64,000 bases of DNA from G038396625 sp038396625 (GTDB lineage: Bacteria > Bacillota > Clostridia > Peptostreptococcales > Thermotaleaceae): positions 124,001-188,000 of the forward strand of contig CP121688.1 in the NCBI GenBank assembly GCA_038396625.1, read 5' to 3'. Below the pieces are notes generated by a model. That model ran no database searches and was not told the origin of the DNA. It worked only from the letters and a program-made list of their open reading frames with translations. Shown piece after piece: positions 34,632 through 42,330 of this stretch. How positions within the stretch are numbered: the first letter of the stretch is position 1; each line of letters starts with the position of its first letter. A program made the position numbers and the translations under genes.

Positions 34632-35690
34632 ATGAAAGGTTTTGCGATGCTTCAAATTAACAAGACAGGATGGATTGAAAAAGAAAAACCAAAGGCGGGA
34701 ATATATGATGCAATCGTACGGCCTATAGCCGTTTCGCCATGCACATCAGATATACACACGGTTTTTGAAGGTGCTATAGGAGAAAGAAGCAATATGATTC
34801 TAGGACATGAGGCAGTAGGCGAAGTTTTTGAAGTTGGAAGTGGTGTGAAAGACTTTAAACCTGGAGATAAGGTTATCATTCCTGCAATAACGCCAGACTG
34901 GAGGTCGTTAGAAGTTCAAAAAGGATTTCAACAGCATTCAAATGGAATGTTAGCAGGATGGAAGTTTTCAAATTTCAAAGATGGCGTTTTCGGTGAATAT
35001 TTCCACGTAAATGATGCAGATATGAATATGGCTCATCTTCCTGATGAGGTGCCCGTAAAAAGTGCGTTAATGCTTGTTGATATGGTTACAACTGGTTTCC
35101 ATGGTGCTGAATTAGCTGATATAAAACTAGGTTCAAGTGTGGTTGTAGTTGGTATAGGACCTGTTGGACTGATGGCCATTGCAGGAGCAAAGTTAAGAGG
35201 AGCAGGTAGAATAATAGGTATTGGAAGCAGACCTGTATGTGTTGAAACAGCAAAATTCTATGGAGCAAACGAAATTGTTAACTATAAGGATGGAGATATC
35301 GTTGAGCAGGTAATGGCACTTACAAAAGGGCAAGGCGTTGACCGTGTGATCCTTGCAGGTGGCGGTGTTGATACATTAAAGCAAGCTGTGAAGATGGTCA
35401 ATCCTGGTGGCGTTATATCAAATGTTAATTATCATGGAACAGGAGAAATTCTACCTATTCCACGTGAAGAATGGGGATGTGGAATGAGTCATAAGACAAT
35501 AACAGGTGGTTTGTGCCCAGGGGGACGTTTGAGAATGGAAATGCTTGTGGACCTTGTAAGATATAATAGATTTGATCCTAGTAGACTAGTAACACATGAG
35601 TTCAAGGGATTTGAAAACATAGAAAAAGCGCTATTACTAATGAAGGACAAACCGAAAGACCTAATAAAACCTGTTGTTTTTATTGACTAA
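34632..35690 (+). CDS. zinc-dependent NADP secondary-alcohol (isopropanol) dehydrogenase
   Basis: 352 residues, very close to the Clostridium beijerinckii isopropanol dehydrogenase over its whole length (MKGFAML, WIEKEKP, VSPCTSDIHTVFEGA, SLEVQKGFQQHSNGMLAGWK). Catalytic zinc ligands Cys37 and His59 with the Asp in LVDMVTTGF; Rossmann motif VVGIGPVGLMA; Ser/Arg in GIGSRPVC are typical of NADP use. It interconverts ketones such as acetone with secondary alcohols. Single gene behind a sigma-54 promoter; GAGGAGG RBS; terminator follows. Confidence 0.95.
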   Translation: MKGFAMLQINKTGWIEKEKPKAGIYDAIVRPIAVSPCTSDIHTVFEGAIGERSNMILGHEAVGEVFEVGSGVKDFKPGDKVIIPAITPDWRSLEVQKGFQQHSNGMLAGWKFSNFKDGVFGEYFHVNDADMNMAHLPDEVPVKSALMLVDMVTTGFHGAELADIKLGSSVVVVGIGPVGLMAIAGAKLRGAGRIIGIGSRPVCVETAKFYGANEIVNYKDGDIVEQVMALTKGQGVDRVILAGGGVDTLKQAVKMVNPGGVISNVNYHGTGEILPIPREEWGCGMSHKTITGGLCPGGRLRMEMLVDLVRYNRFDPSRLVTHEFKGFENIEKALLLMKDKPKDLIKPVVFID

Positions 35691-35791
35691 TATAAAGTGA
35701 AATTTCATTAAAATAAGGAGCGTATTCGTAATTTAGCAAGGAATATTGTGACGTACTATATAAAGAAAGCCTAATGCTTTGTGCCTAACCT

Positions 35792-35827
35792 CATCTTCCT
35801 CGTTTTTTCGAGGAGGATGTTTTTTTG
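35792..35827 (+). terminator. terminator of the alcohol dehydrogenase gene
   Basis: CATCTTCCTCG/CGAGGAGGATG perfect 11-bp stem followed by seven T. Confidence 0.95.
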
Positions 35828-35931
35828 TATTTGACATAAATAACGAATTTCCATCCATATAGTATTATAGGTGAGAATCAATCTTTTGTTGTCATCAATT
35901 TTTAAAATTTATTTGTAATGGGAGGTTACAT

Positions 35932-36579
35932 ATGAAAACTCCAGACAATTTCTTTTTAATTCTTCTGTTAGGGAGTGGTTTGTGCTGGATTGTTACATAC
36001 ATTCTTATTATCAAACGCGGATTTCAAGACAAAACATATGGGATGCCAATGGTAGCAATCTGTGCAAATATCTCCTGGGAGTTTATATTTTCATTTATTT
36101 ACCCGCATAATGGTTTGCAAAATGTAATTGATATCATTTGGTTTATATTGGACATTGTTATTATGCTTCAATATTTAAGCTATGGTGGCAAGGAATTCAA
36201 AAAATACATACCAGTAAAGTTTTTTTATCCATCTTTTTTTATAACACTAGGTGTAAGCTTTCTTACTATTATGGCTATAACCCTTGAGTTTAATGATTTC
36301 GAAGGAAAATATGCTGCTTTTTTACAAAATCTAATGATGTATGGGTTATTCATTGCGTTATTGATAAAGCGAGGTAATTTGAATGGTCAATCCATATACA
36401 TCGCAGTTTTTAAAATGGTGGGGAGCTTACTTGCTGCTATTGCCTTCATTGTGTATTTCAGATCATATTTGATCACCATAATTTCTGTAGCGATGTTGAT
36501 TTATGATTGGATTTATATCTTTCTTGTATGTAAGTCATATAGTAAAAGGACTAGGAATCAGATAAATTACTCAACTTAA
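35932..36579 (+). CDS. seven-helix membrane protein resembling transmembrane-type terpene cyclases
   Basis: 215 residues with about seven hydrophobic helices. ANISWEFIFSFIYP in helix 2 and LIYDWIYIFLV in the last helix recall the conserved acidic residues (Glu in WEF, Asp in YDxxY) of Pyr4/PaxB-like membrane terpene cyclases; length and topology fit. Bacterial members exist but are little studied. No prenyltransferase or quinone gene adjoins it, so the substrate is unknown. Start behind GGGAGG. A generic small integral membrane protein is the alternative. Confidence 0.6.
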   Translation: MKTPDNFFLILLLGSGLCWIVTYILIIKRGFQDKTYGMPMVAICANISWEFIFSFIYPHNGLQNVIDIIWFILDIVIMLQYLSYGGKEFKKYIPVKFFYPSFFITLGVSFLTIMAITLEFNDFEGKYAAFLQNLMMYGLFIALLIKRGNLNGQSIYIAVFKMVGSLLAAIAFIVYFRSYLITIISVAMLIYDWIYIFLVCKSYSKRTRNQINYST

Positions 36580-36640
36580 GTGGAGATAGGTAACTTCTCT
36601 CTATTACAAGAGATGGTTAAATAAGAATATAAATCAATAC

Positions 36641-36680
36641 AAATACTGCTCTAAAAAATAGAAGGAGTAGTATTTTTATA
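36641..36680 (+). terminator. terminator hairpin
   Basis: AATACTGCTCT/AGGAGTAGTATT followed by TTTTATA. Between it and the MarR operators (36681-37002) lies A/T-rich DNA with no gene visible. Confidence 0.75.
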
Positions 36681-37002
36681 CCTATTTTTACATTATGATA
36701 ACGGTATAAATTGAAAAGTGGCTCAATAGCGATGAGAATATGCTGTTATTTCAACTACCGTGTATAGGAATTACAGAAATAGAAAAATCACGATTATGGA
36801 CTGCCTCAATCCTGCAATTCTACGTTAGATTTTCTTTAAATGCACACAAAAAATCTTTTATATTCACAATATGAAAATTAAGAGAAAGGCTAACTATAAA
36901 AAGTCAATAGCTAAAAGCTTTAAAGAATCATATAAAGTTACCTAAATAAGTTAATTTTAAATTTGAATGGTTATTTTTTTATTACAATACCCATTTAGTT
37001 TA

Positions 37003-37073
37003 TTTTTATTGCAAATGCAACAAAAATAAACTATAATACATATACATAGTTTTTTATTGCATTTGCAATAAAA
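37003..37073 (+). promoter_or_regulatory. promoter with twin MarR-type operators
   Basis: -35 TTGCAA (37009-37014), 17 bases, -10 TATAAT (37032-37037). Two inverted repeats built on TTGCA-N2-TGCAA with A/T flanks lie at 37003-37026 (over the -35) and 37052-37073 (near the start site; perfect 10-bp arms). Layout typical of MarR autorepression. Confidence 0.8.
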
Positions 37074-37093
37074 TATGAACTAAGGGGTTAATT

Positions 37094-37546
37094 ATGAAAG
37101 AAATTCTTCGTGAAATTGGGATGATAGCAAGAGCACTAGATTCTATAAGTAATATAGAATTTAAAGAATATGATCTTACAAAGGGGCAGTATTTGTATCT
37201 TGTACGAATATGTGAAAACCCAGGAATCATTCAAGAAAAGCTAGCTGAGATGATAAAGGTAGATAGAACAACAGCATCTCGTGCTATAAAAAAACTTGAA
37301 ATTAATGGCTTTATTGACAAGAAAGAAGATAAAGATAATAGAAAAATTAATAAACTCTTCCCAACACAGAAAGGGAAAGAGGTTTATGTTTTTATAAAAA
37401 GAGAAAATGATTATTCCAATGCCGTTGCATTAGAGGGGTTTTCCGAAAGTGAAGAAGAAACTATTTTCAATCTTCTTCAAAGAGTAAGAAAAAATATAGA
37501 AAAAGATTGGGAGTTTGTAAAAAGGGGAAACAAAAGAGAATATTGA
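37094..37546 (+). CDS. MarR-family transcriptional regulator
   Basis: 150 residues, winged helix with LAEMIKVDRTTASRAIKKLE as recognition region and the wing NGFIDKKEDKDNRKIN. Probably represses its own operon through the two operators just upstream and is released by a small ligand. RBS AAGGGG. Followed 26 bases later by the PaiA-like acetyltransferase. Confidence 0.92.
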   Translation: MKEILREIGMIARALDSISNIEFKEYDLTKGQYLYLVRICENPGIIQEKLAEMIKVDRTTASRAIKKLEINGFIDKKEDKDNRKINKLFPTQKGKEVYVFIKRENDYSNAVALEGFSESEEETIFNLLQRVRKNIEKDWEFVKRGNKREY

Positions 37547-37572
37547 TTTTGTAAAAGGAGAGACAATTTTAG

Positions 37573-38091
37573 ATGAGTATAAATATTAAAAAGTGCACTA
37601 TTGAGGATTTACGCCTACTTCAAGAAATTAGTTATGAAACCTTTAATGAGACTTTTAAGCACCAGAACTCACCAGAAAATATAAATGCCTACTTGGAAAG
37701 GGCATTTACCTTAAAACGATTAGAAGAAGAATTATATAATATTTCTTCGCAATTCTTTTTTGTGTATTTTAATGATGAGCTGGCTGGATATTTAAAGGTC
37801 AATATTAATGATGCTCAGACTGAAGAAATAGGTGATGATTCCCTTGAAATCGAAAGGATTTATATAAAAAACAGATTTCAAAAACATGGACTTGGTAAAT
37901 ATCTTCTAAATAAAGCTGAGGAAATTGCAGTGAAACTTGGTAAGAAGAAGATCTGGTTAGGCGTATGGGAAAAAAATGATAACGCTATTGCTTTTTACAA
38001 GAAAATAGGATTTGTTCAAACTGGAGCTCACTCTTTTTATATGGGTGATGAAGAACAAATAGATTTTATAATGACTAAAAAGTTAATATAA
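37573..38091 (+). CDS. paiA: PaiA-like polyamine/GNAT N-acetyltransferase
   Basis: 172-residue GNAT protein very similar to Bacillus subtilis PaiA, which acetylates spermidine and spermine: NETFKHQNSPENINAYLE, SQFFFVYFNDELAGY, EIERIYIKNRFQKHGLGKYLL (acetyl-CoA pyrophosphate loop), WEKNDNAIAFYKKIGF and HSFYMGDEEQ. Co-transcribed with the MarR gene. It would detoxify excess polyamines or related amines. Confidence 0.88.
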   Translation: MSINIKKCTIEDLRLLQEISYETFNETFKHQNSPENINAYLERAFTLKRLEEELYNISSQFFFVYFNDELAGYLKVNINDAQTEEIGDDSLEIERIYIKNRFQKHGLGKYLLNKAEEIAVKLGKKKIWLGVWEKNDNAIAFYKKIGFVQTGAHSFYMGDEEQIDFIMTKKLI

Positions 38092-38096
38092 CTTAG

Positions 38097-38186
38097 TTTT
38101 CTAGGGTTCCGCAGTTTATAACTGGCTGGGCCGAGAGAAAACACACAGGGAATTGTGTACACGGAAGGATAAAAGCCTGGGAGATA
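38097..38186 (+). promoter_or_regulatory. guanidine-I (ykkC) riboswitch aptamer, apparently orphaned
   Basis: Contains the core CTAGGGTTCCG, then CCGAGAGAAAACAC, ACACGGAAGGATAAAAGCC and TGGGAGAT in the proper order, the hallmark of ykkC-type RNAs. It starts 6 bases after paiA ends. The expected terminator is degenerate: ATCTCC that could pair with GGAGAT lies 51 bases away and has no T tract. No guanidine carrier or urea carboxylase follows; the next frame is a transposase stub. The ppGpp/PRPP subtypes are not excluded. Confidence 0.85.
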
Positions 38187-38292
38187 CTTTAAAAATATTG
38201 GGAATGTAAATAAATCTGTGCTTAAGTGAAAATAAGATCTCCTTTATGGAAATGATTAATAATATAATTCAAACCAGGAAGGAGCTTTTTTT

Positions 38293-38421
38293 ATGAGTAC
38301 TTTAAGAAAAGAATTATTAAGAGAAATGATTACGGATGAAAATCTTAAAACAGCAGGATATCTTCAATCGTATCTTAAAGACTTGTTCAAAGCGCTCTAT
38401 TTTATAGATATCAATAATTAA
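38293..38421 (+). pseudogene. IS256-family transposase, N-terminal stub
   Basis: 42 codons: MSTLRKELLREMI, DENLKTAGYLQSYLKDLFK, then divergence to ALYFIDINN and TAA. This is the conserved start of IS256-type transposases (KTAGDLQSYLKDLFKDALQEML). About 350 residues are missing. RBS AAGGAGC persists. It marks the scar of an IS that probably removed the riboswitch's target gene. Confidence 0.7.
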
Positions 38422-38446
38422 ATTATATAAGGAGGGAGGAATAATA

Positions 38447-39154
38447 ATGAAAAAATTTATAATTGAAGATGATTTCTGGAGTCTATTTCCTAATGCTAAG
38501 ATAGGTGTTGTTATCTGTAGTGGTATTGATAACATAATCAAAGATAAAGAAAAATACCAAAAGCTAATATCAAATTCAGAAATGAAAGCTTTAGATTATT
38601 TAAAGAATGCAGAATTCAGCAGTAACGAAGTTATAAAATTATGGAGAGAAGCATTTCAAAAATTTAAAACAAAGAAAGGTGCAAGGTCATCGATAGAAGC
38701 GTTATTAAAGAGAGTTCATAAGGGAAATCATATAGGAACGATTAATCCATTGGTGGATATTTACAATTCTATTTCATTAAAATATGCATTACCATGCGGT
38801 GGTGAGGATATAGACAAATTTGCTGGTGATATAAGATTGACGAAGGCAGATGGAAATGAGAGTTTTGTTACATTAGGAACGGATAAAAGTGAACCACCAT
38901 ATGAAGGTGAGATAATTTACAAAGATAATGAAGGAGCAATTTGTAGATGCTGGAACTGGCGTGAAGCAGTTAGAACAATGCTTACTGAAAATACAACTAA
39001 TGCTTTTTTATGCATTGAATTAACTGATGAAAGTAGATTAATCGAATTAAAGAATGCATTAAATGAACTAGCAAAAACGGTACAAGATAATTTAGGTGGA
39101 GAATGTAAAATTTCAATGCTTGATATGAATAATAAAGAAGTAACAATAGAGTAA
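38447..39154 (+). CDS. B3/B4 tRNA-binding-domain protein
   Basis: 235 residues matching the stand-alone B3/B4 domain of phenylalanyl-tRNA synthetase beta chain: LWREAFQKF, KGARSSIEALLKRV, GTINPLVDIYNSISLKYALPCGGEDID, and the C-terminal NWREAVRTMLTENTTNAF. Such free-standing proteins may edit or bind mis-acylated tRNA or free amino acids. RBS GGAGGGAGG. Followed 18 bases later by a radical SAM gene, so co-transcribed. Function unproven. Confidence 0.85.
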   Translation: MKKFIIEDDFWSLFPNAKIGVVICSGIDNIIKDKEKYQKLISNSEMKALDYLKNAEFSSNEVIKLWREAFQKFKTKKGARSSIEALLKRVHKGNHIGTINPLVDIYNSISLKYALPCGGEDIDKFAGDIRLTKADGNESFVTLGTDKSEPPYEGEIIYKDNEGAICRCWNWREAVRTMLTENTTNAFLCIELTDESRLIELKNALNELAKTVQDNLGGECKISMLDMNNKEVTIE

Positions 39155-39172
39155 TTTAAGGGGGATAAAGCA

Positions 39173-39865
39173 ATGGGCTATTTCAGTTATAAAGATATTT
39201 ATGTTGAAGATGGGAAAAGGGTATTGGAAGTTAACATACTTTCAGAAAAGCATTGTAACTTTGATTGTATATTCTGTCCTATTGGAAGGTCAGAAAATAA
39301 AGTGGACACCCAAATGTCATTTGATGAAAAGGATGATTCATTAAAGGAACTTGAGAATATGATATATAATACAAAAGCTGATCTAATCTTCATTAACGCA
39401 CAAGGAGAAGCCTTATTAAATGATAAAATTAATGATATTATTGACCTTATCAAAAGTATGGGAGTACCTGTAAGGTTGCTATCTAACGGCTATTTGTTGG
39501 GTAGAGATAAATATATATCAATAGCCAATAAATGTGATGAAGTTATTGGAGAGATAAAAGTAATTTCAGAAGAAGATTTTCAAAAAGTTCAAAGACCAAT
39601 TGAAGGGTATACATTAAAAGAGTATATTTCAAACATGATTTCCTTTAATAAGCAATACAAAGGTAAATTTATATTTGAAGTTACTATAATTAAGGGCTAT
39701 AACGATGATGAAGAATCAATTCAGAAGATAAAAAATGTTATTAAGGAAATATCTCCTGATAAGATAATTATTGAAAGAATAAATGATGAAAAGTTTAAGA
39801 AAAAACTTGGTATAACCGATGAAAGATTTGAAGAAATTTCAAATGCATTACTAAATATTAAGTAA
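39173..39865 (+). CDS. radical SAM protein (short form)
   Basis: 230 residues. CNFDCIFCP (C-x3-C-x2-C) binds the SAM cluster; INAQGEALLN replaces the usual GGE segment; a TIM-barrel half follows and ends without a C-terminal auxiliary cluster domain. Similar to small wyosine-type or YfkA-like radical SAM proteins; the substrate is unknown. Paired with the B3/B4 gene, which hints at tRNA or amino-acid modification. The 250 bases after it (39866-40117) hold no gene, only a hairpin AGCACAA/TTGTGCT at 40051-40082. Confidence 0.82.
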   Translation: MGYFSYKDIYVEDGKRVLEVNILSEKHCNFDCIFCPIGRSENKVDTQMSFDEKDDSLKELENMIYNTKADLIFINAQGEALLNDKINDIIDLIKSMGVPVRLLSNGYLLGRDKYISIANKCDEVIGEIKVISEEDFQKVQRPIEGYTLKEYISNMISFNKQYKGKFIFEVTIIKGYNDDEESIQKIKNVIKEISPDKIIIERINDEKFKKKLGITDERFEEISNALLNIK

Positions 39866-40117
39866 TACTAATATATAATATACTCATAATCATCTGTAGA
39901 AGCAGAAAAATACGGAATGCAGACTCACGATTAATTCCCCTAGAAAAATTAATTATCAATGTGCAGAGGCTGCCATTGCAGTCCGATTATGACACAATAT
40001 TCTAAAGATGCGAAGCAAGGGAACTACAAAAGCATTCTCTTTTTAATTTCAGCACAATTCTAGCAAGTCTTTTGGTTGTGCTTAGGTTATAGTAAATTGA
40101 AGGAGGGCTGAAAGCTT

Positions 40118-40147
40118 ATGCTTAATCCTATTGTTATTGTTGCATAG
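40118..40147 (+). CDS. leader peptide uORF (MLNPIVIVA)
   Basis: Nine codons with its own AGGAGGG at good spacing, ending GCA-TAG. The stop codon is part of the left arm of a hairpin that precedes the CD3324-type gene. A matching element is at 41218. Typical of translation- or transcription-attenuation leaders. Confidence 0.6.
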   Translation: MLNPIVIVA

Positions 40148-40199
40148 CAAAGGCTATCGTAACAAACAAAATTTAATGAATAAAAATAGCCTTTGCTAT
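40144..40199 (+). promoter_or_regulatory. leader hairpin 1 (attenuator-like)
   Basis: ATAGCAAAGGCTAT (40144-40157) and ATAGCCTTTGCTAT (40186-40199) form a perfect 14-bp stem. Each arm can also fold on itself (ATAGC/GCTAT), giving mutually exclusive structures. No T tract follows, so control is probably translational. Confidence 0.65.
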
Positions 40200-40231
40200 T
40201 CCTAACAAGATAATTGTTTTAGGAGGGCAAA

Positions 40232-40525
40232 ATGAGCTATAAAAAAGCAAACGAAATCTTCCCTGCTGAATTACTTGAATTAGTGCAGTTATATGTGGAT
40301 GGAGAATGCATTTACATTCCAAGAAAATCGAGTAATAAAAAGGAATGGGGAACCGAGACGACTACTCGTGACGAGTTAAGAATTAGAAACAGGCAAATTT
40401 ACCAAGATTATCAATGTGGGTGTGATTTGAAATATTTGTGTGAAAAATATTATTTGTCTTTGAAAAGTATTCAAAGAATTATATTACAAGGCAAGAAGAA
40501 GCAAGCTGAAAATGAGCCGGTATAG
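40232..40525 (+). CDS. CD3324-family (Mor-like) DNA-binding protein
   Basis: 97 residues. AELLELVQLYVDGECIYIPRK and a C-terminal helix-turn-helix (CDLKYLCEKYYLSLKSIQRII) match the small CD3324 family of clostridia, related to Mor-type activators. Probably a regulator. RBS AGGAGGG. Preceded by the leader peptide and hairpin, followed by a terminator overlapping its stop. Confidence 0.82.
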   Translation: MSYKKANEIFPAELLELVQLYVDGECIYIPRKSSNKKEWGTETTTRDELRIRNRQIYQDYQCGCDLKYLCEKYYLSLKSIQRIILQGKKKQAENEPV

Positions 40526-40556
40526 TTTTATGACTATATTGGCTCATTTTCTTTTA
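40509..40556 (+). terminator. terminator overlapping the CD3324-type stop codon
   Basis: AAAATGAGCC/GGCTCATTTT stem with inner ATAG/CTAT, then CTTTTA. Confidence 0.75.
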
Positions 40557-40645
40557 TGAAAAATGTTTAAGGTGGAACTCTTTTCTAGTGGGTGCTATTA
40601 TAAAAGTGGTTATTTCATTGTGATATAGCAAAAAGGGGGATTAGT

Positions 40646-41095
40646 ATGGACGGTTATAAGAAATGGGCTCAAAACTTTAGTATGGAATGGCTGAGTGAAT
40701 TATTGAATAGCATTGAAAATAATTGCTCTCAAGAAAAATGTGCATTACTTTTAGATGGATGTGGGGCATGTCATTATAAATCAATGGAGCACATGTTAGA
40801 AAAATATATTGGAGACTTGCTAGGATTCATTAATTTTATGACAAAAGAACATGGACAAATTATTGCATATGATGAGGTTAATAATATAATTCGTGTTGAC
40901 GAGAACAAAAGCTATTGCGTATGCCCAATAACACAATGTATGAATGGTCAAAAAGTGTCTCGAGTTCTTTGCCATTGTTCCGCAAGTATGACACAAAAAA
41001 TGATTTCAAAAATTACTGGTAAGGAAGCAAAAAGTCGGGTTGTTACTTCCATTTTAAGAGGAGATCGATCCTGTGTGTATGAGATTAAACTTTAA
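40646..41095 (+). CDS. Cys-rich hypothetical protein
   Basis: 149 residues, ten cysteines: NNCSQEKCALLLDGCGACHYKS near 29-48, YCVCPITQCMNG near 92, LCHCSAS near 109 and RGDRSCVYEIKL at the end. The closing RGDxxCxYEI-type motif recurs in V4R-like and L-2-amino-thiazoline hydrolase-like clostridial proteins. Probably cytosolic, possibly metal- or Fe-S-binding; not recognised further. RBS AAGGGGG. Monocistronic. Confidence 0.6.
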   Translation: MDGYKKWAQNFSMEWLSELLNSIENNCSQEKCALLLDGCGACHYKSMEHMLEKYIGDLLGFINFMTKEHGQIIAYDEVNNIIRVDENKSYCVCPITQCMNGQKVSRVLCHCSASMTQKMISKITGKEAKSRVVTSILRGDRSCVYEIKL

Positions 41096-41217
41096 TAAAG
41101 AAAAGAAGAGACTGTGAAAAAAGTCTGTAAAAATAGCTTTCTAAAAAATGTGGTTTAGGGTGATGAAGGAATTCCTATTACCAAAATATATTTAGAAAAA
41201 AGATTGGAGGGCTTTTT

Positions 41218-41244
41218 ATGACAATAGATATTTTTAATGCATAG
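41218..41244 (+). CDS. leader peptide uORF (MTIDIFNA)
   Basis: Eight codons with GGAGGG upstream and the same GCA-TAG ending as the uORF at 40118, leading straight into hairpin 2 before the DUF1062 gene. Confidence 0.6.
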   Translation: MTIDIFNA

Positions 41245-41292
41245 CAGAGGCTATTGCATTAATTGTAAAAAGTGTAATGAAATAGCCTTTGC
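41244..41292 (+). promoter_or_regulatory. leader hairpin 2 (attenuator-like)
   Basis: GCAGAGGCTATT pairs with AATAGCCTTTGC (one G-U) and the stem continues CATTA/TAATG with a bulge. Shares AGGCTAT/ATAGCCTTTGC with hairpin 1, while the loops and coding regions differ. Confidence 0.65.
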
Positions 41293-41325
41293 AAGTCCTA
41301 AAAATAAATGATTAGGAGGAGCAAA

Positions 41326-41943
41326 ATGAGCTATTTAAAAAAATATCAATGGGAACTCATTCCTGATAACTTACCAATTGTAAAAAGAAATTGTCCTAAA
41401 TGTAATGAAAAAACAAACTATATAAATAGTGAAAAATTTAGAATAAATGCAAGTAAAAATAACATTGATATTTGGCTAATTTATAAATGTGAGAAATGTA
41501 AATCAACTTGGAATATGACCATATATGAAAGAACAAAGCCTTGTAATATTAGTAAACAGGAGTATGAAAAATTTCTTTCTAATGACAGAGAATTAGCTAC
41601 AGAATATGCTTTTAATTCAAGTATATATAGTAAGAATAAAGCTGAAGTTGTGCTAGAACATATAAACCATAGATTAGTTCAAAGAAAATTAGAAGCATAC
41701 TATATAAAAGAAAATGAACTTGTTATTGAACTTGTTTGTAAGTATCTAATAGAATTGAGAGTAGATAAGCTTTTAAGGGATATACTTGGAATTTCAAGGA
41801 GCAAAATAAAAAGTATGCATAAAAAAGGAGTAGTTTTTATTGAAGGGAATAAAAATTCATTAAATATAAAAGTAAGAGATGGAATGAAGATACATGTTTT
41901 AAAGGCAATAGATAGTATAGAAGTTTTAGAGGCTATAATATGA
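41326..41943 (+). CDS. DUF1062 family protein
   Basis: 205 residues. N-terminal zinc-ribbon-like Cys pairs (RNCPKCNEKTNY and YKCEKCKSTWNMTIYERTKP), a middle helical part, and a C-terminal S4-like RNA-binding segment (VDKLLRDILGISRSKIKSM, then GVVFIEGNK). Start ATG 41326 after AGGAGGAG rather than 41308. Function unknown; an RNA-linked role is suggested by S4-like character. Under the leader-peptide/hairpin element. Confidence 0.8.
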   Translation: MSYLKKYQWELIPDNLPIVKRNCPKCNEKTNYINSEKFRINASKNNIDIWLIYKCEKCKSTWNMTIYERTKPCNISKQEYEKFLSNDRELATEYAFNSSIYSKNKAEVVLEHINHRLVQRKLEAYYIKENELVIELVCKYLIELRVDKLLRDILGISRSKIKSMHKKGVVFIEGNKNSLNIKVRDGMKIHVLKAIDSIEVLEAII

Positions 41944-41957
41944 GCCTCTATTTTATT
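41927..41957 (+). terminator. terminator at the DUF1062 stop
   Basis: TAGAGGCT/AGCCTCTA then TTTTATTG. Confidence 0.75.
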
Positions 41958-41986
41958 GATCTTAAATAGCTATTTTTATAGAAGAG

Positions 41987-42036
41987 CCGCAGTTACAGGA
42001 AAATGGTGAAGGATACCATAAGTAACTGCGGTTTTT
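41987..42036 (+). terminator. second hairpin with T tract
   Basis: CCGCAGTTAC/GTAACTGCGG with TTTTT. The rest of the gap up to 42330 has a ~40-codon open stretch (HKRLQENLEKIGVALSHEHQ region, 42040-42165) that I cannot identify. Confidence 0.8.
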
Positions 42037-42330
42037 ATGAACATGGGCATAAGCGGTTACAAGAAAACCTTGAAAAAATAGGAGTTGCTTTGTCTCATGA
42101 ACATCAAGCATGGTACGATGCGGATCAAGTAGTCCTTAGATATTCTTTAATTTTAGTAAGGATATGATTGTCTAATAGTAAAAAAATGTAATGCGAAGAT
42201 ATTGCATTTTGCCAATGAAGTAGTGACCTCTTGTGTACAAGAAGAATATTTGAAAAGCGCTAGCATATATAAAATATAGGGAGTTATTGTACAAGCATTA
42301 AAGAATATGTTTTATTAGGAGGGGCGCTTC

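Noticed and set aside
39866..40050. short frame beginning MTQYSKDAKQGNY near 39988
   Set aside because: Ends quickly at a stop, no RBS and no family I can name.
42040..42165. ~40-codon open stretch before the PBP gene
   Set aside because: No start with RBS and no recognisable motif; possibly a relic but unsupported.
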